Below are positions 15,531 through 26,752 of a stretch of DNA of 36,730 bases, piece by piece. The translations under genes were made by a program, and so were the position numbers. A model generated the notes under the pieces. That model was given only the letters and a program-made list of their open reading frames with translations. It made no database searches and was not told the DNA's origin. The stretch is from Myxococcales bacterium. GTDB taxonomy: Bacteria > Myxococcota_A > Polyangia > Polyangiales > Polyangiaceae. Numbering within the stretch: the stretch's first letter is position 1; each line of letters opens with the position of its first letter. The stretch spans positions 1 to 36,730 of the forward strand of contig SXNL01000178.1 in NCBI GenBank assembly GCA_005777185.1. The letters run 5' to 3'.

Positions 15531-16585
15531 TGGATCGCGAGGCCCTCGGCCGCCTCGTCTCGGGCGCGAGCCGGCTGTACGCCCGGCGCGACGTGTGGGT
15601 GTCCGATCTCGCGTCGACCACCGGGCTCTCCGAGGCGGGCGTACGCCTGGGGTTCGAGCACCTGGAGCGTGAGGTGTCGGACGACGACGTCGCGCGCCTC
15701 TCGGCCTGGGCGCTCTCGCAGGGGCCCGCCGATCGCGTCACGGTCCTCCTCTCGGCGACCGTCTTCGTCGCCGCGTTCCGCGCGCTCGTCCTCGCCAGGA
15801 TCGTCGCCCCCGAGGTGGTGCTCCGCCCCTCTCGACGCGACCCGATCTGCGCGCGGGCGCTCGTGGAGTGTATGCAAGATACATCGATCCGGATCGAGGA
15901 GGGGCTCGACGTTGCCTCGGTCGATCGCGGCGTGATCCACGCGTATGGAACGGACGCGACCCTGCGCGCCGTCGAGGCCGCCGCCCGCGTGCCCGTTCTC
16001 GGCCACGGCACGGGCCTCGGCGTCTGCGTGGTCGGGGGCGATCCTGTCGCCGCGGGGGAGGCCATCGCGCGGGACGTCGTCGCGTTCGATCAGCGAGGGT
16101 GCCTGAGCCCGCGGATCGTCTGGGTCGACGGCGGCGCGCGCGCACGCGACGTCGCGCACGCCCTCGCGTCGGCGCTCGAGGCCTCACCGGTTCCGCGCGG
16201 TGTCCTCTCGGTGGACGAGCGCGGCGAGGCGCGCCGGTGGGGCGAGTCGATGCGCTTCGCCGGGCAGGTGTGGGAGGGGCCGTGGGGCGCCGTCGGCCTC
16301 ACGTGCGCGCCGGATGCCGTGCTCGGCCCGCCCGGCAGACACGTGCACGTCGCCCCGTTCGCGACGACCCCGGAGCTCCGGGCCGCCCTCGCTCCGCTCG
16401 CGCGCTTCGTCACGACGATCGGCTTCCAGGATGGTGGTCTCGATCCCGCGGCCCTCGTGCCCCACGCGCGCGTCGTGGCGCTCGGCTCCATGCAGCGGCC
16501 TCCCCTCGACGGCCCGGTCGATCGCCGCAGCGCGGGTGTCTCATCGACGGATCCTCGTCGTTGCCCCGCGCCCACGGCGAGGTAG
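15530..16585 (+). CDS. LuxC-like acyl-CoA/acyl-protein reductase
   Basis: The 351-residue protein is a LuxC-family (aldehyde-dehydrogenase fold) acyl reductase. Seen features are a Rossmann-type segment (LSATVFVAAFRALVLARIVA), LGHGTGLGVCVVGG and the catalytic cysteine in FDQRGCLSPR (Cys191). Such enzymes reduce an acyl thioester with NADPH to a fatty aldehyde. It is shorter than lux-operon LuxC (about 480 residues), mostly at the N terminus. It overlaps the LuxE-like stop by 1 nt and ends 14 nt before the CotH gene. The aldehyde could feed wax ester, ether lipid or secondary metabolite synthesis; which one is unknown. Confidence 0.88.
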   Translation: MDREALGRLVSGASRLYARRDVWVSDLASTTGLSEAGVRLGFEHLEREVSDDDVARLSAWALSQGPADRVTVLLSATVFVAAFRALVLARIVAPEVVLRPSRRDPICARALVECMQDTSIRIEEGLDVASVDRGVIHAYGTDATLRAVEAAARVPVLGHGTGLGVCVVGGDPVAAGEAIARDVVAFDQRGCLSPRIVWVDGGARARDVAHALASALEASPVPRGVLSVDERGEARRWGESMRFAGQVWEGPWGAVGLTCAPDAVLGPPGRHVHVAPFATTPELRAALAPLARFVTTIGFQDGGLDPAALVPHARVVALGSMQRPPLDGPVDRRSAGVSSTDPRRCPAPTAR

Positions 16586-16599
16586 ACTATCTGGTTACC

Positions 16600-18240
16600 A
16601 TGCGCCGACTCGCAGCCCTCGCCCTGGTGTCCCTGGTCTGCGCCCAAGCGGGCGCTTGCGGTGGGGGAGACTCCGCTCCCCAGCCGACCGCCGAATCGCC
16701 CGCAGACGCCGCGGCGCCTCCGGTGCTCGAGGACGCCGGGACACCCATCGTCGACTCCGGGCAAGTGGACACGGGCAACGACGCCGGGCCGCCGCCCTGC
16801 AAGCCGTCGGGGGGCGGCCCGTACTGGGTCGAGGAGGGGCAGCCGGTCACGGCGAAGATCGTCTGCAAGGGCGTCGACTACCCCGTGACCATCGCGCCGC
16901 TCCCCGCCGGCGCGACCTTCGACGCGGCCACCAAGACGCTGACCTGGACGCCCGGCCTCGACCAGGCGGCCGTCTACCTCCCCAAGATCACGGTGCCCAA
17001 GACGGGCGAGACGGCGATCTTCAAGATCGGCGTCGCCGACAAGTTCGACGACCCGGCCAACGTCGCCATCGTCGATCCGCTGACCTACACGGAGGAGTTC
17101 GGACTCCCGGTCTTCCACCTCACGACCGATCCGGCGATCACCGACCTCGACCAGAAGCCGGCCACGATCAAGTACCGCGGCCACGTCTACAACGGCGAGG
17201 CCAAGTACCGCGGCGCCGCCTCGCTGGGGTACCCGAAGAAGTCCTTCACGCTGAAGTTCGACAAGCTCGACAAGTTCAACGAGCCGAACGTGCCGCCGAA
17301 GGGCTTCATGAAGAAGCGTCAGGTCGTGCTCATCACGGCCTTCGACGACAACTCGTACGTCCGGCAGCGACTCTCGTACGAGGCCTGGAACCGGATCGAT
17401 CCGTCGCACATCATCGTGCAGAACTACAGCGCCGTGGTCATCCTCAACGGGCAGTACTGGGGGATGTACACGGCGACCGATCACATCGACGGGTACCTCA
17501 TGGAGGACTTCGGCCTCCTCCAGCAGGGCAACCTGTACAAGGCGATCGATCACGACGCGAACTTCAAGCTCACGCGCAACAGCCCGGTCGTCCCGAAGGC
17601 GGCGCTCTCGATGGGGTACGAGAAGCAGGAGGGGACGCCACTCCACGGTCAGCCCGGCGCGTACGACGATCTCATCTCCCTGGTCGACTTCGTCGCCACG
17701 TCGGACACGGCGACGTTCGCGGGCGGGATCGGATCGCGGATCGCCGTCAAGGAGTACCAGGACTGGCTCATCGTCACGACGGCCATCGTGGCCCGCGACT
17801 CGCTCGGGAAGAACAGCTACCAGTACCACAACCCCGCCGGCGGCCTCTGGCGCGCGGTGCCGTGGGACTTCAACCACGCGTTCGGGCAGACGTGGCAGAC
17901 CCGGCGGGAGCTGCCGAACCTGGACCCCGACGCGATCACCTCGATCAACTACCTCTTCACGCGATTCCTCAACGATCCCGCGTTCGGTCCTGCGCTGAAG
18001 GCGCGCTACGACGCGGTGCTGAAGAAGGAGCTGAGCCTCGCCACCATGCTCGCGATGTTCGACGCCATGGTGGCGGAGGTCGACGCGTGCGCGCGCCGGG
18101 ACGAGCGCAAGTGGCGTTCGAGGTACCTGACGTACGGCGGCTGGGCCTCGCGCACCGACTTCACCGACTTCGATGGTGAGGTCGCGTACGTGCGCCAGTG
18201 GATCAAGGACCGCTGGGCGTGGCTCGACAACAAGTACTGA
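16600..18240 (+). CDS. CotH-kinase family lipoprotein
   Basis: The 546-residue protein has an export signal ending near GAC (Cys20), an Asp/Gly/Pro linker (residues about 20-65), an Ig-like putative domain (about 70-145: YWVEEGQPVTAKI...LTWTPGLDQAAVY) and a CotH domain from about 155 to the end. CotH proteins are atypical kinases; the bacterial type phosphorylates surface or spore-coat proteins. Recognisable CotH elements are KYRGAASLGYPKKSFTLKF, YWGMYTATDHID and VPWDFNHAFG (420-429), whose Asp423 is in the metal-binding position. Start ATG 16600 lies 14 nt after luxC; a -10-like TATCTG precedes it by 6 nt and GAGG lies about 17 nt upstream. An envelope location is likely. Its target in this organism is unknown. 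Confidence 0.9.
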   Translation: MRRLAALALVSLVCAQAGACGGGDSAPQPTAESPADAAAPPVLEDAGTPIVDSGQVDTGNDAGPPPCKPSGGGPYWVEEGQPVTAKIVCKGVDYPVTIAPLPAGATFDAATKTLTWTPGLDQAAVYLPKITVPKTGETAIFKIGVADKFDDPANVAIVDPLTYTEEFGLPVFHLTTDPAITDLDQKPATIKYRGHVYNGEAKYRGAASLGYPKKSFTLKFDKLDKFNEPNVPPKGFMKKRQVVLITAFDDNSYVRQRLSYEAWNRIDPSHIIVQNYSAVVILNGQYWGMYTATDHIDGYLMEDFGLLQQGNLYKAIDHDANFKLTRNSPVVPKAALSMGYEKQEGTPLHGQPGAYDDLISLVDFVATSDTATFAGGIGSRIAVKEYQDWLIVTTAIVARDSLGKNSYQYHNPAGGLWRAVPWDFNHAFGQTWQTRRELPNLDPDAITSINYLFTRFLNDPAFGPALKARYDAVLKKELSLATMLAMFDAMVAEVDACARRDERKWRSRYLTYGGWASRTDFTDFDGEVAYVRQWIKDRWAWLDNKY

Positions 18241-18253
18241 GGGAAACTGGGTA

Positions 18254-18272
18254 ACGCGCGATCCATGCGCGT
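18254..18272 (+). terminator. Short hairpin after the CotH gene
   Basis: ACGCGC (18254-18259) pairs with GCGCGT (18267-18272) around the loop GATCCAT, 14 nt past the CotH stop codon. There is no T-run. It is a weak terminator candidate; the rest of 18241-18371 shows no clear element. Confidence 0.3.
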
Positions 18273-18371
18273 CTGCCGCAGCGACATCTCCCTACACACG
18301 AAGTCGCCAGGGCCAGCGCACACGGCCACGTCGCGCTTGTCTTTTCCGGATCACCAGGTCAGCCTATCTGC

Positions 18372-19172
18372 ATGGTCACGCGGCAACCCCCGGACGACCG
18401 GCCGCCGGACTCGCTCGGGCCCTCACCCCTGTCGCAGCGGGCGCCCGTGTCGCAGCGGTGGTCGCCCGACAGCGTCGAGCCGCGCAGGAGCGGGCCCGAC
18501 GTGCCCCCGCGCACCCGAGCCGCGGATTACGTGTTCGAGAAGCTCGCGGGCGCGATCCTCCGCGGGGAGATGGCCGTGGGGTCTCCGCTGCCCCCGGAGC
18601 GCGAGCTCGCCGAGAAGTTCGACATCTCGCGCATCCTGATCCGGGAGGCCATCCATCGGCTGAAGGATCTCGGTCTCGTGCGCGTACGGCAGGGCGGGCA
18701 GACGATCGTGCTCGACCCCGACGAGGCGACCGATCCGAGGCTCATCGCGCTCACCATCGAGCTCGCCGCACCCGAGCGAAACGCCTTCAAGGACATGGCC
18801 GAGCGGCAGCTCGCGCACGGGATCATCCTGCTCGAGCTCGGCGAGCCCCGCATGGTGACGGCCCAGTGCGACGAGCTCGACCGTATCCTCGACGCGTACG
18901 AGCGCGACGGCGAGGAGGGCACGTGGAAGTTCATGACCGCGTTCTGGCTGACGATCGCGAAGGCCACGCGGAATCACTTCCTGTGGCGCGAGACGAAGTT
19001 CTGGTTCGAGGTGGCGAGCCGCCGCACGGGTGGCAGCCTGCCGATGGTCTTCGACTTCAAGAGTCGGCTCGCCATGCACCGCGACCTCGCCGGGAAGCTC
19101 AGGCGGCGCGAGGGAGCGGCTGCGAGGTACCTCGAGGCGATACGGCCGGTGATCGTGGCGATGTCGGGATAG
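18372..19172 (+). CDS. GntR-family (FadR-like) transcriptional regulator
   Basis: The 266-residue protein has a Pro/Arg-rich N-terminal extension (about 1-45), a GntR winged helix-turn-helix (about 47-115: YVFEKLAGAILRGEMAVGSP, PPERELAEKFDISRILIREA, HRLKDLGLVRVRQGGQTIVL) and an all-helical C-terminal effector domain of the FadR/FCD kind. Family members are usually repressors that respond to small acids, including acyl-CoAs. Being just downstream of a fatty-acid reductase pair, control by an acyl ligand is an attractive but untested guess. ATG 18372 is the first start; it lacks a clear ribosome site, and a start further inside the Pro-rich region is possible. It converges with kinase 3 (16-bp gap). 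Confidence 0.88.
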   Translation: MVTRQPPDDRPPDSLGPSPLSQRAPVSQRWSPDSVEPRRSGPDVPPRTRAADYVFEKLAGAILRGEMAVGSPLPPERELAEKFDISRILIREAIHRLKDLGLVRVRQGGQTIVLDPDEATDPRLIALTIELAAPERNAFKDMAERQLAHGIILLELGEPRMVTAQCDELDRILDAYERDGEEGTWKFMTAFWLTIAKATRNHFLWRETKFWFEVASRRTGGSLPMVFDFKSRLAMHRDLAGKLRRREGAAARYLEAIRPVIVAMSG

Positions 19173-19188
19173 CTCGCGGCCCGCTCTC

Positions 19189-20568
19189 CTATCGAGACGG
19201 CGCCGCCGGCACCGGCACGCGCGGCCCCTCCGGCTGCGATCGCGCCCGCACGAAGAGCACGGCGCCGATCACGAGCGCCACGATCACCGCGACGAAGATC
19301 CACGCTCCTCCGGAGGATTTCATCGGCACCGTGTCGATCGCGAAGACATCGGCCTCGGCGAGCACGGCGAGCTCCTTCTCGATGTCCGAACGGATCCCCG
19401 GGTTCTTCGCGAGGCCGAGCTCGGCCTGCAAGGCCTCGCGGCGGGTCTTGCGCTGCGCGGCGGACAGGGTGGCGACGCGAGCGACGATGCGCGCGTCTGC
19501 GTCCTCGGATCGATCGCTCGCCGTGGGGGGCGCCTCCTCCGTCCCCGTCGACGCGTCGGCCTTCTTCCGCGTCGCGAGCAGGAACGGCTCCGCGCTGACG
19601 GCGGGATGGGTCACGCGACCGCTGGTGGGCTGCGCGCCGGTGTCCTCGGTCGCGCTCGCGGGGGCGCGGGCCTCCTCCGGGATGACCATCGCGGCGACCT
19701 CGACGGTCTTGCGGAGGGACTGGCTGCGGGGGCCGAGGACGGTCGCCAGCGCCTCGCGCATCTCGGCCGCCGACGCGAACCGGCCGTCGGGCTCGCGGCG
19801 CATCGCCTTGCCCACGATGGCGGCGAGCCACGGGTCGATCCCGAACACGAGCTCCTCGAGGGGGCGGGCCTCGCACTGCAGGAGCGCGTGGGTCAGCTCG
19901 GCCGGCGTCTTGCCCTCGAAGGGGCGCACGCCGCTCATCGCGTGGTACAGCGTGGCGCCGAGGCTGAAGAGGTCCGCGCGCGCGTCGATCGCCCCGCCGA
20001 GGAGCGCCTCCGGCGCCATGTAGGCGACCGTCCCCACCAGGCCGCCGACGGAGGACGTCGGGGCGCCGTCCTCGACCACGCGCGCGACGCCGAAATCGAG
20101 GAGCTTCGCCAGCTCGGTCTCCTCGGCGAGCTTCACCACGAAGACGTTGCCGGGCTTGATGTCGCGGTGCACGAGGCCCGCGCCGTGCGCCGCCTCCAGC
20201 GCGGAGAGGATCTGGATGGCGATGCCGATCGCGCGGGTCTGGGAGAGCTTCACCTCCTCGCGGATCACGTCGCGCAGGCTCTGGCCCTCGAGGAACTCCA
20301 TCACGAAGAAGGCGCGCTCGCCCGGCGCCGCGTGGAAGTCGGTGACCTGCACGATGTTCGGGTGTCCGAGGGCCGCCACGGCGTGCGCCTCGCGGTGGAA
20401 GCGAAGCGCGAAGTTCGGATCCTCCGCGAGGTGCGGGTGGATCGCCTTCAGCGCGACCCTCCGGCCGAGCCCCTCCTGCAGCGCCTCGTACACGACGCCC
20501 ATGCCGCCCGCGTCGAGCCTGCGGACGACGCGGTAGCGACCCGCCAGGAGCGACCCCTCGAGCGTCAA
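19189..20568 (-). CDS. Hanks-type Ser/Thr protein kinase with C-terminal membrane helix (kinase 3)
   Basis: The 459-residue protein has a full kinase domain: DAGGMGVVY loop (19-27), Lys41, LVHRDIKPGN with Asp136 and DFG at 158-160. A long Ala/Thr-rich and charged linker follows, then one membrane helix near the C terminus (about 424-440) and a short basic/proline tail of about 19 residues, so it is tail-anchored with almost nothing outside. The start is TTG 20568, supported by GAGG 5 nt upstream. The stop of the upstream outer-membrane gene is only 7 nt away, so the two are cotranscribed. The kinase fold is certain; substrates are unknown. It may act on or with the FHA proteins coded nearby. 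Confidence 0.94.
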   Translation of the reverse strand: MTLEGSLLAGRYRVVRRLDAGGMGVVYEALQEGLGRRVALKAIHPHLAEDPNFALRFHREAHAVAALGHPNIVQVTDFHAAPGERAFFVMEFLEGQSLRDVIREEVKLSQTRAIGIAIQILSALEAAHGAGLVHRDIKPGNVFVVKLAEETELAKLLDFGVARVVEDGAPTSSVGGLVGTVAYMAPEALLGGAIDARADLFSLGATLYHAMSGVRPFEGKTPAELTHALLQCEARPLEELVFGIDPWLAAIVGKAMRREPDGRFASAAEMREALATVLGPRSQSLRKTVEVAAMVIPEEARAPASATEDTGAQPTSGRVTHPAVSAEPFLLATRKKADASTGTEEAPPTASDRSEDADARIVARVATLSAAQRKTRREALQAELGLAKNPGIRSDIEKELAVLAEADVFAIDTVPMKSSGGAWIFVAVIVALVIGAVLFVRARSQPEGPRVPVPAAPSR

Positions 20569-20575
20569 CGCGACC

Positions 20576-21306
20576 TCACAGCGGCAGCCGGTATCCGATG
20601 GTGAGGCCGGCCGAGATCGCGTCCACGCTGCCCGTGAGCGTGCCGCAGTCGCCGATGGGCGTGCACGTCGGCACGCGGGGCAGGAACCACCGGGCGAAGC
20701 GCGTGGTGAGCCCGAGGCCCCAGCGCTCGGCGAAATGCCACGTGCCCCCGAGCTGCGCGCCGAAGGAGAGACCCTCGGTCCGCACCGTCACGGACGGCGC
20801 GCCGAGGAAGCTCGGTGGGGTCGGCTGGTCGGTCGCGTAACGATCCGCGACCACGACGACCCCGGACGTGAACCCGACCCACGCCTCGAGGTCGGCGACG
20901 CGGAGCGGGATGTAGCGGCCCTCGAAATCGATGGCGAGGTAGCTCCGCGCGTGCGTCCGCTTGAGCCCGCGGAGGCCGCCGTACTCGTTGTCGCTCGTGG
21001 GGCTCGGCCCGAACATCGCGCCGGCGCCGATGGCCCAGGCGGGATCGCCGCGGTAGAGCAGGCGCATCCCCGTCTGCAGCGTCGCGTCCCCGTTGCCGAT
21101 GGTGCCGAACGGAGTCGCCCCGCCGCGCTGGCCTGCGGAGATCGGTGCGCTCGGCAGCGCGATCACGCCGGCCTCGAGGACGGCCATGGTGTGGGGCCTG
21201 CCGAGGGAGGGGCCCCCCCGCGCGCTCTCGCTCGCCGGCTCCGCGCGTGCGGACGTCGAGCCGGCGAGGATCGCGGCGGCGCACGCGGGCGCGAGGAGGC
21301 CCGGCG

Positions 21307-21316
<10 letters not shown>
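20576..21316 (-). CDS. Outer-membrane beta-barrel-like protein between two kinase genes
   Basis: The 246-residue protein starts with a signal peptide (LLAPACAAAILAGSTSARA) and then shows alternating polar/hydrophobic strands rich in Gly and aromatic residues (AWIGAGAMFGPSP-like segments, YLAIDFEGRYIP, LSFGAQLGGTWHFAERWGLG, ISAGLTIGYRLPL). It ends in a hydrophobic residue, as expected for a small outer-membrane barrel. ATG 21316 lies inside the last codons of kinase 2 (10-nt overlap); GTG 21310 is an alternative. It is placed in an operon kinase 2 - barrel - kinase 3. No family name can be given with confidence. Confidence 0.8.
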
Positions 21317-23730
<2,414 letters not shown>

Positions 23731-23777
23731 GCTAGCACCCTCGCCGGGATCCGGGGCAGACTCGCGCCGCGCCGTCC

Positions 23778-23829
23778 GCGGTCGGCCCGTCCGCGGGCGA
23801 CCGTCTGCTCTGCGCTGTCCGCCGACCGC
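23778..23829. repeat. Inverted repeat in the kinase 2 / protease intergenic region
   Basis: GCGGTCGGC (23778-23786) and GCCGACCGC (23821-23829) are exact reverse complements 34 nt apart in the 131-bp divergent gap. A -10-like TACACT lies just downstream at 23838-23843 on the plus strand. It may be a pair of protein-binding half-sites or simply GC-rich sequence. Confidence 0.3.
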
Positions 23830-23861
23830 CGTCCGCTGTACACTGTCGAGGAACGCCACCC

Positions 23862-24527
23862 ATGGACCTCGCAGACCTCGCACGTCGCCTCGCCCTCTCC
23901 CTCGTCCCGATGATCCTCTCCCTGAGCGTGCACGAGTTCGCGCACGCGAAGACCGCGCAGCTCCTCGGCGACGACACGGCGAGGCTTCAGGGCCGTTTGA
24001 CGCTCGATCCGCGGGCGCACGTGGATCCGGTTGGCACGCTGCTCCTCCCGGTCCTGTCCGTCCTCATGGGCGGCATGGCCTTCTTCGGCTGGGCGCGCCC
24101 GGTGCCCGTGCGACCCGATCGCTTTCGCGAGAGGGTGCCGCGCCGCCTGGGCATGGCCGTCGTGTCGGCGGCCGGGCCGGTGTCGAACCTCGTGATCGCG
24201 ATCCTCGCGGCGGCGGGTCTGTCGTCGCTGGTTCGCCTCGGCGTCGTGATGACCGACGCCGGCAAGCCCACGGCGGTGGCGCTCCTCCTCGACGCCACCC
24301 TCACGCTCAACGTCGGGCTCGCGATGTTCAACCTCCTCCCGGTGCCGCCTCTCGACGGCCACCGCCTCGTCCCGGCCTTCCTCGACAAGCTGATGCGGCC
24401 CCTCGAGCGCTACGGCTTCGCCGTGCTCATGGCGGTATTCCTGTTCCTTCCGGGCGTGGCCGAGGTCGTGTTCTACCGGCCCCTCGCGGCCGTCACGGGG
24501 CTCCTGCGCGCGTCGTTCGGGGTGTAG
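23862..24527 (+). CDS. Site-2-type zinc metalloprotease (M50 family)
   Basis: The 221-residue integral membrane protein carries HEFAH (24-28), the zinc-binding motif in the first helix, and NLLPVPPLDG (157-166), whose Asp165 is the third zinc ligand, with several hydrophobic helices. These define the short, PDZ-lacking M50 rhomboid-like site-2 proteases, which cut membrane-spanning substrates. GAGGAA 8 nt before ATG 23862 supports the start. The gene is single, divergent from kinase 2 and convergent with the molybdoenzyme gene. Its substrate cannot be read from context; an anti-sigma factor is one possibility. Confidence 0.92.
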   Translation: MDLADLARRLALSLVPMILSLSVHEFAHAKTAQLLGDDTARLQGRLTLDPRAHVDPVGTLLLPVLSVLMGGMAFFGWARPVPVRPDRFRERVPRRLGMAVVSAAGPVSNLVIAILAAAGLSSLVRLGVVMTDAGKPTAVALLLDATLTLNVGLAMFNLLPVPPLDGHRLVPAFLDKLMRPLERYGFAVLMAVFLFLPGVAEVVFYRPLAAVTGLLRASFGV

Positions 24528-24538
24528 GGCGCGAAACC

Positions 24539-26731
24539 TCAGCGGGCTGCCGCCGCGATCTCGACCGAGATGGCCTCGACCTCCACCGCGACGCCGTTGA
24601 ACGCCGCGTTGCCGCTCAGACGATCGAGGCGCGCGTCGTCCGTCAGATCGTTGAGGCTGGCGCCCGCGTGCGCGGCGGCGACGCCGAGGCGCACGCCCTC
24701 CCGGTCGTGGCCCCACCCGTGAGGCAGGCTCGCCACCCCCGGCATGATCTCGTCGCTCACGACCACGACCGCCTCGATCTCGCCCACGCGCGTGCGCATC
24801 CGGACGCGTGTGCCCGTGGACAGGCCGCGCGCCGCGGCGTCGGTGGGGTGGAGGACGAGCGCTCCGCGCCGGGGCCCCTTCACGAGCGCCCGCGCGTTGT
24901 GGAGCCACGAGTTGTTGCTCCGTAGCTCCCGGCGGCCGATGAGGACGAGGCCCGGTGGCCTGGGGCGCTCGAGGAGCATGCGGAGGGCCGGGACCTCACG
25001 GACGAACGACTCGGGCGCGAGCTCCACGTGGCGGCTCGCCGTGGAGAGCACGCCCGGGAGCCGCGGCTCGAGCGGTCCGAGATCGAGCCCGTGCGGGTGC
25101 TTGCGGAGGCCCGCGAGCGAGAGCCCGCCGCGGCCGATGCCGTGCGGGCCGAGCCGGAGGCCGAGACCGACGAGCCCCTTCGCGCCCACGCGCAGGGCGA
25201 CGCGGGAGAGCGCGCGGCGCGCGACGCCGCGGACGCCATTCCGGCCTCCCCCGAGCCGGAGACGGAGACCGAGGTCCACGAAGATCTCCCCGTCGTCGCG
25301 CGCGCCCGACGTGCGCTCGAGCGGCGGGTCCACCCATTTCGCCGTGTTCCGCACGGCGAAGGCGTTGAGCGCAAGGTCGAAGTGCGCACGCTCGAGCGGC
25401 GAGCACGGCGGGAGGATGACGTGCGCGTGGCGCGTCGTCTCGTTGATGTACGCGTCCACGGACACCATGTGCTCGAGCGAGGCGAGCGCCCGATCGATGC
25501 GCCGCCCGTTGGGGGCGGAGAGCACGGGGTTGCCCGCGGCGGTGAGGAGCGCGCGCACCTGGCCGGGTCCCGGCGTCTCGATCTCCTCCGCGAGTACCGC
25601 CACGGGAAGCTCGCCCGCCACCTCCGGACGCGCGCGGACGCGGCTCGAGAAGCGGCCGTGCCCCTCGAGGCCGAGGAGGCGCGCCACGAGGGAGAGGTCG
25701 ATCGCGGGCGTCGTCCACATGAGCCCACCCGGGCGGTCGAGGTTCCCGGTGACGGCCGCGAGCGCGTACGCGAGCCAGGACGCGAGCGTCGCGTGCTCCT
25801 GGTGGCACGTGCCGACCCGCACGTAGACGGCGGCGCGCTCGGCGCGGCAGAACGCGCGCGCGAGGTCTTGCGTGATCTCGGCGGCCACGCCCGTCGCCTG
25901 CGCGACGTGCTCGGGCGCGAAGCCGTCCGTGAGCTCGCGGAGGCGCGACAGCCCCGAGAGGTGGGGTCCCGGACGGGCCAGCCCCTCGTGGAAGACGGTG
26001 TGGAGCAGCGCGAAGAAGAGGAGCGGGTCCGCTCCTGGCCGCACGAACACGTGGCGGTCTGCGAGCGCGGCCGTCTCGGTGCGGCGCGGATCGACGACGG
26101 TGATGGTTCCCCCGCGCGCGCGAATGCCCTCGATGCGGCGCCGGACGTCGGGGGCCGTCATGAGACTCCCGTTGCTGACGGCCGGGTTCGCGCCCACGAT
26201 GAGCCAGTGCGTCGTCCGGTCGACGTCGGGCACGGGCATGAGGACCGGGCTCCCGAACATCTCGTGCGCGGCGAGCATGTGGGGGACCTGATCCGTGGTG
26301 GATGCAGAATACAAGTTCTTCGTCCCGAGGCGGCGCATGACGAGCTGCCCGAAGGTGAGGAGCCCGAGGTTGTGCGCCGTCGGGTTGCCCTGGTAGACGG
26401 CGATCGCGTCCCTGCCGTGCGCGCGGCGCACGCGTCGCAAGCCCTCGGCGGCGCGAAGGGCGGCCTCTTCCCAGGAGGCCTCGCGGAAGCGCCCGGGCGG
26501 GTCACCCGCCTCCCGTACGAGCGGCGTGCGCAGCCGATCGGGATCCTCGTGGAGCTCCTTCATACCGACGACCTTCGGGCAGACGAACCCCTGGCTCATG
26601 GGATCGTCGGGATCGCCTCGCACGGCGAGGGGGCGAACGCCGTCCGTCTCGACCGTGATGCCGCAGCACGCCTCGCAGAGGAGGCAGGTGGCGATCCTGC
26701 GAGCGCTCGGGTCGGTGGGATCGTGTGTCAT
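24539..26731 (-). CDS. Molybdopterin-dependent oxidoreductase (DMSO-reductase superfamily)
   Basis: The 730-residue protein has an N-terminal [4Fe-4S] motif, Cys16-x2-Cys19-x3-Cys23-x27-Cys51, followed by the catalytic molybdopterin fold (VYQGNPTAHN, LIVGANPAVSNGS, ITVVDPRRTETA) and a C-terminal cofactor-binding beta domain (STGTRVRMRTRVGEIEAVVV, ASLPHGWGHDREG). There is no twin-arginine signal, so it should be cytoplasmic. No Cys or selenocysteine is obvious at the usual Mo-ligand position near YSASTTDQVPH, so the ligand residue is unclear. ATG 26731 follows a TATACT box by 15 nt, which favours it over the upstream in-frame ATG 26788. No electron-transfer subunit is coded nearby. The substrate is unknown. 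Confidence 0.9.
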   Translation of the reverse strand: MTHDPTDPSARRIATCLLCEACCGITVETDGVRPLAVRGDPDDPMSQGFVCPKVVGMKELHEDPDRLRTPLVREAGDPPGRFREASWEEAALRAAEGLRRVRRAHGRDAIAVYQGNPTAHNLGLLTFGQLVMRRLGTKNLYSASTTDQVPHMLAAHEMFGSPVLMPVPDVDRTTHWLIVGANPAVSNGSLMTAPDVRRRIEGIRARGGTITVVDPRRTETAALADRHVFVRPGADPLLFFALLHTVFHEGLARPGPHLSGLSRLRELTDGFAPEHVAQATGVAAEITQDLARAFCRAERAAVYVRVGTCHQEHATLASWLAYALAAVTGNLDRPGGLMWTTPAIDLSLVARLLGLEGHGRFSSRVRARPEVAGELPVAVLAEEIETPGPGQVRALLTAAGNPVLSAPNGRRIDRALASLEHMVSVDAYINETTRHAHVILPPCSPLERAHFDLALNAFAVRNTAKWVDPPLERTSGARDDGEIFVDLGLRLRLGGGRNGVRGVARRALSRVALRVGAKGLVGLGLRLGPHGIGRGGLSLAGLRKHPHGLDLGPLEPRLPGVLSTASRHVELAPESFVREVPALRMLLERPRPPGLVLIGRRELRSNNSWLHNARALVKGPRRGALVLHPTDAAARGLSTGTRVRMRTRVGEIEAVVVVSDEIMPGVASLPHGWGHDREGVRLGVAAAHAGASLNDLTDDARLDRLSGNAAFNGVAVEVEAISVEIAAAAR

Positions 26732-26746
26732 GTCGGCGTCCGGCCC

Positions 26747-26752
26747 AGTATA
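26747..26752 (-). promoter_or_regulatory. Candidate -10 element of the molybdoenzyme gene
   Basis: The minus strand reads TATACT (five of six consensus matches), 15 nt upstream of ATG 26731. The predicted transcript would begin about 8 nt before the start codon. No -35 match is visible 16-18 nt upstream. Confidence 0.35.

Noticed and set aside
18337-18370. TTGTCT and TATCTG as a promoter of the GntR gene
   Set aside because: The spacing of 22 nt is too long and the -10 would be 1 nt from the ATG.
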